64,000 bases of DNA from Tenrec ecaudatus (Eukaryota > Chordata > Mammalia > Afrosoricida > Tenrecidae), in assembly GCF_050624435.1 (NCBI RefSeq), contig NC_134542.1, positions 12,359,497 to 12,423,496 on the forward strand, written 5' to 3'. A program made the translations under genes and the position numbers. This document shows, in pieces, positions 45,777 through 55,757 of the stretch (positions within the stretch are counted from its first letter, which is position 1; the number at the start of each line of letters is the position of its first letter). A model generated the notes under the pieces. That model saw only the letters and a list, made by a program, of their open reading frames with translations, had not been told where the DNA came from and searched no databases.

Positions 45777-46701
45777 TATAAGGCCCCCCCCAAAAAAAAC
45801 GGTACATGCCTCCTCTGGGTGGAGTATTCATAGTACACATTTCCCCTCATTCCCCACTAGGCAAGCATCAAGGGAATGGCTCTGAGATAGTGCACCCAGT
45901 GGCATCACCTTGGAAGATTCTCTCTGATCATCGTGAATATTTTTGTAAAAGGAGTTTCACTGAAACTTCGTTTTTTGTGATGCCAATTTAAGAGAACAGC
46001 GTGAGGCTGTGAAATTATGTTTCTTGCTTGGAAATAATGCCACAGCAACTATTATCCCGTTGAACACCACTGTCAAGAACAACACTATGGAAAAACTCAA
46101 GGGTACAAATGGGTTTCTCCTTTCAAAAAAAGGTGAAATATCAATTGATGACAAACCTCATTCTGGATATCCATAAACTTGCCAAATGAATGAAAATATC
46201 AACTCGTAGTGCATTTGAAGTTCATTCTACCAGGTCGGACTGTTAATCAAGCTTTCTATTTAGAGGTTCTGAAAAGATAGTGTAATTGTGTGAGACAAAG
46301 AAGGCTGGATTTGGGGCAGATGGGGGACCGGTTTTGCCACCAAAACAATGCACTTGCTCCAACAGCCATCTCAGTTTTTATCAAAAACAGCATGTCTTTC
46401 TTGCCCCATGAGCCGAACTCACCTGACTTCGCTGAGTGACTTCCTTTTGTTTCTGAAAATGAAGAGGGACATAAGATGACAACGATTTGACTACATAAAA
46501 GAGGTGAGGGAAAGAATGAGGCAGGTGTTATCACTGTCCTATCACATGAGTTTTAAAAAAGTTTCCCAAAATGAAATCGAGATTTGACAAATTTTTTTAG
46601 TATAATGGTGAGTGCCGTGAAGATGATAAGGTTGTTTTGTAAAAAAATTTAAATGCATAGCTTTAAAAAAATTTTGGTTTTGGGGGGGACCGCCTCATAT
46701 A
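45777..46701 (+). mobile_element. Internally deleted mariner transposon
   Basis: Left end TATAAGGCCCCCCCCAAAA and, reverse complemented, right end TATATGAGGCGGTCCCC are imperfect terminal inverted repeats, each bordered by TA. Inside on the plus strand: a transposase N-terminal part near 45985-46175 with 'QREAVKLCFLLG' and 'GEISIDDKPHSGYP', and a C-terminal part near 46375-46530 where 'PMSRTHLTSLSDFLLF' corresponds to the PHPPYSPDLAPCDFFLF region of mariner transposases. Full-length mariners are about 1.3 kb; this one is about 925 bp, and the middle with the first catalytic aspartate is largely gone. Several stops. A non-autonomous fossil. Confidence 0.85.
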
Positions 46702-46894
46702 TGGACAATGAAACCCACAAGAGTCATAACTTGAAAAGATTGCTTTGTTTTCTGGATCTGTCATTTTCTGCTGTCTTACCAATTTTCTATTGGTCATTTT
46801 TTTGTGGGGAAAATGTGCACTCTCCTTCTCTATCACATTTCCACCTCATATAAGTTTTGGGTTTCTCAGGTTGCTTTGCAAGTGAACCACAAGG

Positions 46895-46951
46895 ATGCCA
46901 CATACTCTACACTTGATCTTAGCCAAAACCGAGAAATGATCATGCCACATA
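46895..46951. repeat. 10-bp target site duplications around the U2 pseudogene
   Basis: ATGCCACATA occurs at 46895-46904 and 46942-46951, exactly flanking the U2-like segment. Confidence 0.85.
46905..46941 (-). pseudogene. RNU2 pseudogene: 3'-truncated U2 snRNA pseudogene
   Basis: On the minus strand the segment starts ATCATTTCTCGG and continues GGCTAAGATCAAGTGTAG. This is the 5' end of U2 snRNA (nt 1 to about 36), with two substitutions near nt 4-5 and a 2-nt deletion in the CC of GGCC. Everything after the branch-point recognition region is absent. Truncation after 35-40 nt with flanking direct repeats fits the known class of snRNA retropseudogenes. It cannot make functional U2. Confidence 0.9.
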
Positions 46952-46967
46952 TTCTTGAACTCATTTA

Positions 46968-47150
46968 CCCACTGCAATCAGGTTGATTCGGACTCACACC
47001 AAGACTACATGCTCACACCAAGACTACATGGCATATCTAGTATTCCAGCATAAATAGTATTCCTAAGACTGTAGCTCTTTATGGGAGCAGACGGCCTCAT
47101 CTCTTTCACACGATGCAATTGGTCTGAACGGCTAGCCTTGTAGATTGATT
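46968..47150 (-). mobile_element. AfroSINE-type SINE, antisense, with internal duplication
   Basis: 'cccactgcaatcaggttgattcggactc' (reversed tail), 'actgtagctctttatgggagcagacggcctcatctc' body. A 19-bp segment (CTCACACCAAGACTACATG) is tandemly duplicated at 46994-47031. Confidence 0.8.
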
Positions 47151-47489
47151 TAGAGATAAATAAAATTCAAGGGAGGCCTCACTTCAAATGTCTTTTGCAT
47201 ATGGTGGGGAAAACTAACTTTTAAAATTTCAAATCAACAGAATACTCTCTTGGAACTATTGCAATGGATAAGTCTAGTTTGTGTAAGAAGCACATAGAAA
47301 ACTAGGCTAATGCAGAAAAAAATGCAAGGCAAAAAAATGAAGAGGAAGAAAGCAGTTAGCATCATGATAGCCGATAATATCCTAGAGCCGAGTCTTAGGC
47401 TTCCCCTGGAATGCTTACTCTTTTAGGCAGCATTTTGTGATTTTCAATGCTTTATCAAGTCTGGGTATGAATGTGTCAATTTCTACCAA
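47151..47489. other. Single-copy sequence
   Basis: Nothing recognised. Confidence 0.35.
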
Positions 47490-47637
47490 AATATGATCGA
47501 CTACTGATGAGAAATAATAATAGTCTTGACTGTGTGAATCATAACAAATATAGGCTGCATCTCAAAGAATGGAAATTCCAAAACTCAATTGTGTTCATGC
47601 AAGATCTCTATGTTGACCAGAAATGGCTGTTCTAGAG

Positions 47638-47816
47638 CAGTGGTTCTCAACCTACCTAATGCCACCACCATTTCATAGTCCCTCATGTGATGGTGACCAC
47701 CATAAAATTATTTTTGATGCTGCTTTATCACTGTAATTTTGCTACTGTTAGGAATTGGGTCATTCAAACACCCAACCCCCTGAAAGGGGTCATGACCCAC
47801 AGGTTGAGAACTGCTG
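47638..47816 (-). mobile_element. SPIN-type non-autonomous hAT transposon
   Basis: 179 bp with terminal inverted repeats CAGTGGTTCTCAACCT (left) and, reverse complemented, CAGCAGTTCTCAACCT (right), followed in element orientation by GTGGGTCATGACCCCTTT. These match the SPIN ('space invader') ends I recall. The central 'ttgctactgtt' and 'ataaaattattttt' blocks also fit. Flanks TTCTAGAG and TGCTAAAA agree at 5 of 8 positions, compatible with a decayed 8-bp hAT target duplication of NTCTAGAN type. No transposase. Confidence 0.9.
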
Positions 47817-47997
47817 TGCTAAAAGGACAAGATGATAATGCCTGGTTTAAAATCAGAAGCATGCATATCATGGTTGTATTATCTCATGTACTTATTAAGA
47901 GTGTATGCTAAGCAGGTAATCAAGAAGCTGTACTACATGAGGAACAAGATCCAAAAATTTGAAGAGGGTAAATTAACAACCTGCTATCTAGAGCTGA

Positions 47998-48196
47998 CAG
48001 CAACCCTAGTGGAACTGTGGGTACATGTTGGGTTGTGATCTGCAAGGTCAGCATTTTGAAATTAACAGCTGTTCCTCTGGACGAAAATGAGGATTTTCAC
48101 TCCCGTAAAGAGTTACAGTCCTGGCAACTCGCGGGGCACTTTGACCCTGTTCAATAGGTAGCGATGAGGCAATATTGACTCAATGGCAGTGAGATA
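47998..48196 (+). mobile_element. AfroSINE-type SINE inserted in the RTE
   Basis: Full structure: head 'aaccctagtggaactgtggg', body 'cactcccgtaaagagttacagtcctgg', tail 'agcgatgaggcaatattgactcaatggcagtgag'. RTE YADD-like sequence appears on both sides in degraded form, consistent with a target duplication. Confidence 0.85.
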
Positions 48197-48471
48197 GGCA
48201 GATGACATTACCCTGCTTATCAAAACAAAGAGGATTGGAAGCAGTTGCTGATGAAGATCAAATAATACAGCCTTCGGTTTAGATTCCACTTCAACATAAA
48301 GGAAACGAAAAACCCTCATGGTTGGATCAATAAACAAGATCACGATAAAGAGGAAAATGATTGAAGTTGTCAAGAATTTCATTTTCCTAAGATCTATGAT
48401 CAATGGCCATGGAAGTAGCACGCAGCAGATTTGGAGTAAGAAACACTTTTCTTGTGCATGTATTTACAGAA

Positions 48472-48655
48472 ACTGAGCACTGTTGGTATACTGGTTACAT
48501 GTTGGCCTGTGATCCCCAGAGTTTGCAGGTAAGAGAGCCTCTTCATGGGAGAAAATTGATTTCTTACTCCCAGAAAGACTTGCAGCCTTGGGACCCCAAA
48601 GAGGCTATGTGCTACAGGGTCACTGTGAGTCAGCATCAGCTGGATGGCCGTGAGT
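48472..48655 (+). mobile_element. AfroSINE-type SINE
   Basis: 'ttggtatactggttacatgttggcctgtgatcc' head, 'cttactcccagaaagacttgcagcc' body, 'actgtgagtcagcatcagctggatggc' tail. It contributes most of the open frame at 48403-48729. Confidence 0.85.
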
Positions 48656-50519
48656 GTGAGGCAGAGCAAGTAGAATACTTCGCACAGCACAGCACTTCTT
48701 CTCGGGACAAAGTAGGGACTAGCTCATAGGTGTTCACTACATTTCAACCCACAACCACCTTACTGGGTGGGCTAGAAACTCCCAGTGCAGTGTGTACGGC
48801 TGCCATCTTTACAGAGCAGGCTGTCTTTCATCAGAGCCTGTGTAATACAGAGCTCCTGGTGGGTTCATAATCGAGAATTTTAGGTTAGCAACTGAAAAGC
48901 TAGTCACCAAGTTTCATAAGTTGTGACCAGAATTCAGATTTCTTGGTTCTCTAGCCGATTCCTCAGTCACTAATGACTCTCCTCATCTGAGAACAGCAAG
49001 ACGAGAAAAGTCTGATGAATCCAAGTTTGCACTTTTTAAATTGAATATTCATTTTATATATGGAAAACAATTTTGACACCCTTTTGTTCACTCATCTAAG
49101 CTATGCCAGACACTTGGGTATTTTACAATACTAACTGAATATATTTCACATTGAAGACATCCAGGATTAAATGCTCAATAATGTATCATCCTCTATTTCA
49201 ACTAGCAGCTATTATCATTGCTTAACATATGTCATCATTTTAGGTCTTTCTCTAAGCTTTTTCAACAGATCTTGAATGAGAGAAACTTCATTTAAGTTTC
49301 AAGAGCATATTAAAATCAATTATTTTCCTACCGGGGTTTAAAGTGGCTTAGAAAGCCCTCCTTGCTGGTTCTGTGCATCCAGAATAACTGAAATGGCCAC
49401 AGACGTTACCATCTTTAGCTAGATGAATTTAATTAATCCACATAATGAAATTGAAGATGTATGATATAAGTGCATTTTCTTTCTATGTCAGCTTGACATG
49501 TTTAGAAATGTCCAAGGGCCTGGTAGGGCTTGGTGCCTGAAGCTCTTTTGCTTAACACAGATTCCAAATGTTGTAAACATGAAATTGTATACCCAAGCAA
49601 TGGTAGAAGCTTATTTGCTGGCTTGCCTTAAATTAGAGCAGGATTACAGATTCCAAGAATTGCATAAAGTTGGCGGGAAAGAGCACAGAAAGTAGATGTG
49701 AACAGAAATATAAACTGTCAGGATCCAGTGCCTACCAGGTCCAGGCTGTTTGGGTTGGCAAGTTTACAATTAGCCATAGTATTAAAAACCATTCTCAACT
49801 TCTGATCAGTATAACTTTTTGTCATCCTGCAGGGTTTGACCTTGAATGTTTCCTGATTGCTGTGCTTTCTTCTTCTTTTGTTATGGACTCATGAGCACAG
49901 AGGGACTTTAGAAGAGAGTGCAGCTCATATCTTGATTTCCTGGCAGGATCGCATCTGCGTAAGCCTCAGGTCAGGAGACATTCTAGCCTGCACTGTTTCT
50001 TTTAGTCATTTGATTCACTTTCCAAATCTCCTAAAAATGGGAGAAAAAGCCTCCCAGTAAAAGTCCCATGTGTTTTCATTCACTTTGTTTATCTATTTTG
50101 GGGCTGTTGGTTAAAATTAAGGATGGCTGATTATGATGATCTCTGTAGTATTTGATAAAAGATTCAAGATACAGTAATTTTCAGATTGGGGGATTTTTAA
50201 ATTCTAAGATACCATTTAAAGTCTATTTGCTTGCTGCAGTTGCTGCACCTACTTACTTCAATGTTACTGTCCTGAAGCATGGATTTATGACACTGCAGAA
50301 AGGTGACAAGTCCAACGAGGGGCTCACTGGGCTACAAGGAAGGCATTAGCAGAGTTGCCCTTTTGTTCTCCTCTGGGTTTTAGCTTCTGCAGGCCTTCTG
50401 GCTCTTGAACCCAGCCTTTGAAACCAGCCATCCTGGGTTGCGTCTTTCTCATATTGTATCACGTCAACACTGACTTTCTTTTATGTTTATTTTCCCCACA
50501 TATTAAGGGCCTTTGTTAA
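48656..50519. other. Mostly single-copy, SINE head at 48848-48912, possible old LTR pieces
   Basis: 48848-48912 has a SINE start (AGCTCCTGGTGGGTTCATAA), 3' truncated. 49485-49560 ('tgtcagcttgacatgtttagaaatgtccaagg') resembles the start of an LTR but does not continue clearly. 50230-50480 has an old-repeat look ('tgacaagtccaacg') that I cannot assign. No gene. Confidence 0.35.
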
Positions 50520-50645
50520 TTCATGGGAGAAAGGCAGTGATTTCTGCTCTCATAGTTAGTTGGGGATGTTTGGAGAAATTCTATCATATCCTATAGGGTT
50601 GCTATGAGTCAATATTGATTCAATAGCAGTGAGTTTGTTTTATAT
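50520..50645 (+). mobile_element. AfroSINE-type SINE, 5' truncated
   Basis: 'tgggagaaaggcagtgatttctgctctcatag', then 'catatcctatagggttgctatgagtcaatattgattcaatagcagtgag'. Confidence 0.8.
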
Positions 50646-50773
50646 TGTTGTTGATACATTTAATGCATCAGGGAAATTCTTCAGAAAATCTTAATCATTC
50701 CATCTGAAACCTTATTCCTATTGGTCATGTAACAAAACACATTCATCTTGATACAGATTAGGATAGAAATACT

Positions 50774-50880
50774 TTTTAAAAAATCATTTTATTGGGGCTT
50801 ATGCAACTCTTATCACAATCCATACATACATCAATTGACTAAGGCATCCTTATACATCCGTTGCCCTCATCATAGAAATG
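50774..50880 (-). mobile_element. L1 3' end, tenrec-type, antisense fragment
   Basis: 'cattttattggggcttatgcaactcttatcacaatccatacatacatcaatt' is the reverse complement of the L1 end at 61020-61083. Confidence 0.7.
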
Positions 50881-51332
50881 CCTTTTATTTTTAGGGTGAT
50901 GGAATACTAAGAATGTGTCAACCACACCAGATGACTTTAAAAATGTGAATTCTCTTCTCTGTTCTCCTGCTTTTACATGCACTCATGTGACCATCACACA
51001 CTTAGTCATGCACACACGAATATGCACACAAACACACAATCATAATTTTAAGATATATTTATATATTTAAGGCTATGTATTTCTTTCTAAGCATAGCTTT
51101 GATAAACTATATTATCATTATAAATCAGTTCAAAATAATTTCAAATCAGCATTGTTATTTTTTGTAACCAATGTTTAACAGATGCACATTTAACATTTTA
51201 AACCCTTTTTGGGGATTTCTAATTCATTTGTACATCTATTGAAAATATTTTTGTTATTTTTTACTTCATTTTAAGCAATAGCTTCCGATTTTCCTTTCCT
51301 AATGTCCTGCTAATCTATTTCTGACTGCATGC

Positions 51333-51334
<2 letters not shown>
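50881..51334. other. Single-copy AT-rich sequence
   Basis: Nothing recognised. Confidence 0.35.

Positions 51335-51414
<80 letters not shown>
51335..51414. repeat. (TA)n tract, about 80 bp
   Basis: About 39 uninterrupted TA units. Self-complementary, so able to extrude cruciforms; expected to be unstable and polymorphic. Confidence 0.97.
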
Positions 51415-51416
<2 letters not shown>

Positions 51417-51570
51417 TATAAGTTATACCAAGCAAATATCTGTCTTTTTGTGTTGTTCTTATTTCAATTAGCAGATTTTCAGGGTTCATCATGGTAGCCT
51501 GTGCCATCTCTCTTCGTGACTGAATACTATTCCACTGTGTGCACGTACCACACTTGGACAATGAGTTTTG
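51415..51570 (-). mobile_element. Old L1M fragment, antisense
   Basis: 'tgtctttttgtgttgttcttatttc', 'ttcagggttcatcatggtagc' and 'gactgaatactattccactgtg' follow the order of the antisense L1M 3' region. Confidence 0.6.
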
Positions 51571-51861
51571 TCATTTTCCAAAGTTCACATAAGTATAAAA
51601 GATCCCCAAATAAAAGTACCCTACTCTGAAATACTACAAATACCCTACTCTGAATAATTCAGTCTTCTGAAAAGGAAAGTTACGTTTCAAAAACTGCTAC
51701 TTGGAAGGGCATTTAAAAAGTAATTGTAACATTAATATTAAAAATATACATGTATCTATTAAAGTCCCTACAGTGAAGTTTCCTGTGGCTGTATTTTCCC
51801 CCTTTCTTATTTTTTCTGCCCTCTAGATTTTTATGCTGGCATTAGATGCCCCGCTAGGTAT
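51571..51861. other. Single-copy sequence
   Basis: Nothing recognised apart from a small duplication (TACCCTACTCTGAA at about 51618 and 51641). Confidence 0.4.
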
Positions 51862-53975
51862 TTTTGTTGTCAGTAGGTGCCCACGAATTGGCTCTGACCC
51901 ACAGTAAGCTGAGCTACACAATAGGGCAAAATGTGTCCTGGTCCTGCTCTTCCTGAGCCTATTGCTGCAGGATTAATGTCATCCCCTCTAATGGAGTGTC
52001 TTTCTCTCTTTTGGTTGACTCACTACACTATGAAGGATGACTTTTTTCTCCAGAGGCCACTTCCTCTTGATAATATGTTCAAAGTGTGTGAAACAAATCT
52101 TGCCAATCTATCTTCTAATAAATACTCTGCCTATAATCTTTCAAAGACAAACCATTCGCTCTTTTGTCAATAATGACACATGTAATATTATTTTCCATTT
52201 GTGTTTCAGTAAATGTTTCAAGTCCTCTGTACTTTCATTAAGAAAGATTATGTCATCTAAATATCAAAAGTTGTTAATGAGGCTTACTCTAATACTAATG
52301 CCACATTCTTCTCCATATAGGCAGCTTCTTGGATTAGTTGGTCAGCACAAAGATTGACTAAGTTTAGTGAAAGGATACAACCCTGGTACACACTACTACT
52401 GAATTTAAACCTTGAAGTACCAGCTTGTTATGTTCAAATGCCTAACGCATGGTGTATATATACACTGGATGTACATATCTGGTAGTTGTATTCCAAATGT
52501 CTTGGCATATCTGAGTGAGCACTTCAGGGTTGCATATGTTTGCTGAAACATCAAACTCTAATTCTGAAAATTCTTGGATCCATTTTTATTTCACCACTGC
52601 TTTCAGCACAGCCCAGACACCTTTCTTCAGCACCATCAGATTTAGATCACATGCTACCTCCTGAAATGTTTGGATGTTGTTCACATCTTTTTGGTACAAA
52701 TCTCTCCTATCTTATCATGCTGCTTTCTATGCCATTCAATAGCTTGCTCATTGTCTCTACCAATAGAATGACATGAGGTTTTAAGTTTTTCTTCCACACT
52801 TCTAATTTGAGAAGTGCTAAGCATGTTCTTTAGTTCCAGAACATTGTTCCTTTCGTTTATTCCTTTATGTTCTCAATTTGCTCTTTGACATATATCCTTT
52901 CTTCATGAATGATATCCTTAATGTCAACTCGCTACCCATGAAGTCTTCAATATTTAGTGTTCAATGTATCTAATCTGTTCTTGAGATAGTCTCTAAGTTC
53001 AGGTGAGGTATGCTTTATATTTCATCTTGATTGGATCCGTGATAATGCTCCTGGAAACATCAGTCAAGACATCATATGACACATTGCATTGGGTGAATAT
53101 GCTGCTCAAGACCTCTCTAAAGTATTGAAAAGCAAAGATGTTACTTTGATCACTAAGGTGCATGGACCCAATCCATTATATTATCACTGATTTCATATGC
53201 ACGTGAACGTTGGACATTGAATAGACAACACTAAAAACGATTAGTGCATTCCAGTTACGGTATGGGCAGAAAATATTAAAAGTACCATGGACTGCCGAAA
53301 AAAGAACAAACATATTTGTCTTCTAAGAAATACAACCAGAATGGTCCTTTGAGGCATGGATGGGGACTCTGTGCCTCACGTGTCTTGAACATGTTATCAA
53401 GAGAGATCATTCGCTGGATAACACATCCTGCTTGGTAAAGTGGAGGGACAGTGAAGAAGAGAAAGTCTATCAAGGAGATAGATTGGCACAGTGGCTGCAA
53501 CAATGGTCTCGTCAGAAGCACAATTGTGAGAATGGGGCAGGAGTGGACCGAGTTTCCTTCTGTTATGCACAGGGCTGCTTTCAGTTGGAACTGATACCAT
53601 GCGTCTCACAACAACAACGTGGACCCACAGTCACCCTTCAGTGCTAGTGGGTTCATTCTCATTGCATTCTGCTTCCGCTTGAACTTGGGTAGGAGCAACT
53701 GTGGGCTCTGTCCTCCTTCTGGCTTCTGCTGGTGAGCTTTTCCACAGATGCACTTTACTTTATTGATTGTATTTGATCAGCGGAGGTGCACATGTGCAGT
53801 TGCCATTTCTACTGTTGAAAATTGTGAATTGCAACGAATATGTACTTAGTCTTGAAAAATTATATTGTGGCATTTCTAGCATTGTTTCTATCACCAGCAC
53901 CAACTACTCACCCTTCTTCTTATTTCTAATTTTCACATCCCAGTTATCAGTAATTACAAATACATCTGGATAGCA
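51862..53975 (-). mobile_element. RTE/BovB-like LINE, antisense, containing a second RTE
   Basis: 3' tail at 51862 (TTGTTGTCAGTAGGTGCCCACG). A gap in the C-terminal region follows, then RT (52190-52540) and linker up to about 53030. After the sense RTE insertion, endonuclease-side sequence resumes at about 53632 ('gcttgaacttgggtaggagcaactg', 'gagcttttccacagatg') to 53975 ('tatcagtaattacaaatacatctgg'). Decayed. Confidence 0.8.
53031..53631 (+). mobile_element. RTE/BovB-like LINE 3' end inserted in the antisense RTE
   Basis: Starts 'ttggatccgtgataatgctcctggaaacatcagtcaag' and runs through 'ccatggactgccg', 'cacagtggctgcaacaatgg' to the tail 'gctgctttcagttggaactgatacc...caacaacaac'. Sense orientation, opposite to its host. 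Confidence 0.85.
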
Positions 53976-55191
53976 TGTGTACCTCATAAACATAAGTACC
54001 TCACACCAGTAATAGCCTCCTCCGTGAGGTTAATTATTGTATCTTGTTTTGTTCCTAGTTACACTTGCAGTCCACTTTACATTGACCCTTGCTCTAAAAT
54101 GTCATTTATGGAGTATCTACAGTATCCTTATAGGTCAATTATGTCCGGAGCTCAAAGTTTAAAATACCCCGGATAATTTCGTCTTTCTTATTGGATTGTA
54201 TTTTTCTCAGCCTCTGGTTTTTCTTGTAAATGATTGTTTCCTGGCATCTATCTCCTGGACTCCTGTTTCTTTCTTTATGATCTGTTAATAAATTTTGGAA
54301 GTTTGTCAAGTTTGGAACGTAGTCTCTCGATCCTTGTGTTCATTTGCTTTCAATAAGTTGATGGAATAGGTCCATGAATTGGGTAGCATTTCCCTTACAG
54401 CGCACATAGCGCAACCTGTATTGTAACTGTGTGCTGCCTTCACAGCCCCGCACAGGGCATTACGTCATTTTGAACTCCACAGGGTCTGTGTTCTTTAGCT
54501 CATCTCTCAAACTGCATATTTGTAGAGTGGGGTAAGCGCAAGCTCACTGGCTGTTCTAAATCACCCTGGACCTCACATCTCCCTGATGATCATTTCTTAA
54601 TTATACGGCATCATGTGAATCTTTATACCGGTGTTTAAGGGACACTATCAGAGTCCCTCCTCTAGGTTACCACTGTTTATGATGAAAACAGTGATAGCAA
54701 CTACTTCACAGCCATTACAAGCCAACCACCAAAAGCCCACTCCCAAATGCTTGTTTTGTAAACAGTTTCAATCATCCTCACCGTAAAAAGAAAAAAAAGA
54801 AGACTTATGGTAACAAAATACATCTTTGTCTCCCTAAGTGCTTGTCCGTAATTTAGTTTAATGATGCTACACTTTCTTGCGGTCCCTTTAGGCCTCAAGG
54901 GCTATTTGTATTGATTTAGCCATTCTGTTCCTCTCAGTAACAAACAACCTCAGCAAAGCACACTGGAAGAAGGAGCAGTACTCAAGTGGGAAAAAAAATC
55001 ACAGGGAGTGGTATCAGATCACTCTGGGCTTGCAGCTGGGAAAGCATTCAAATAGTTAAATGTAAATCTTGATAAATACAAAATGGACGTAAGTAAATAA
55101 TCACTTGTTTTACATATTTAGAGTGATAAAAATAGGTTAAATATTTTATCTGGGCTTTCCCAAGGTGGTATATAATTTTTGGTTTGTTTCA
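53976..55191. other. Single-copy sequence
   Basis: Nothing recognised. A short palindrome-like region lies near 54668-54695. Confidence 0.35.
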
Positions 55192-55304
55192 TTATCTATG
55201 TATCTATCTATGTATCTATCTATGTATCTATCTATGTATCTATGTATCTATCTATGTATCTATCTATGTATCTATCTATGTATCTATCTATGTATCTATC
55301 TATG

Positions 55305-55356
<52 letters not shown>

Positions 55357-55376
55357 GTCTAGCTATCTACCTATCT
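55192..55376. repeat. Compound TATC/TATG repeat, about 180 bp
   Basis: First part: a 12-bp unit TATCTATCTATG repeated about ten times, with one or two 8-bp units. Second part (about 55305-55356): pure TATC. Three overlapping open frames here (65-81 codons) are repeat artefacts. Confidence 0.97.
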
Positions 55377-55502
55377 ATTCTCTTGGAATCCAAATTTCTG
55401 ACTTCATGGAACTTAGAGTGATAGAGTAGGCCACCTACAACTTGGTGTTCTTTTGCACCTTGAAGGAATTGACACCTTAGAGTCACCTTTAGGTTAAAAA
55501 TA
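55377..55502. other. Single-copy sequence
   Basis: Nothing recognised. Confidence 0.3.
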
Positions 55503-55757
55503 GTTTGTTGTTGTTAGGTGTGATCAATCAAGTTGGTTCTGATCCGCCATGACTCTCTGCATAACAAAAACAAAAATATCGTCAGGTCCTGTGTCATTCT
55601 CACAGTTGTTCCTGTGGGTGAGCCCACTGTTGCAGCCGCCCTGTCCGTCCATCTTGCTGTGTCGAGGGCCTTCTTCTAAGTGGTCCATTTCTTTATCAAG
55701 CAAGTTGACCTTCTCCAGGGTCTGGTCTCCCTGGTAACCTGTCCGAAGGACATAAGA
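55503..55757 (-). mobile_element. RTE/BovB-like LINE 3' end, antisense
   Basis: Starts with the reversed tail TTGTTGTTGTTAGGTGTGAT, then 'gagcccactgttgcagccgccctgtcc' and 'caagcaagttgaccttctccaggg'. 5' truncated. Confidence 0.85.

Larger units (their letters stand above)
47490..48430 (+). mobile_element. RTE/BovB-like LINE, sense, interrupted by SPIN and a SINE
   Basis: 47490-47637: RT segment ('gactgtgtgaatcataacaaatatagg', 'ggaaattccaaaactcaattgtg'). 47817-47997: continuation ('aatgcctggtttaaaatcagaagc'). 48197-48430: part after the YADD box ('ggcagatgacattacc', 'gattgaagttgtcaagaatttcat'). The 3' end is missing. The SINE landed at the YADD-coding segment. Confidence 0.85.

Noticed and set aside
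45426..45833. 135-codon plus-strand frame
   Set aside because: Starts in a SINE and ends in the mariner left end; a composite chance frame.
46903..46941. Functional U2 snRNA gene
   Set aside because: Only the first 36 or so nucleotides are present, without Sm site, 3' box or upstream elements.
55165..55429. Three overlapping frames of 65-81 codons rich in Tyr, Leu, Ser and Ile
   Set aside because: They are translations of the TATC/TATG microsatellite in all three frames.
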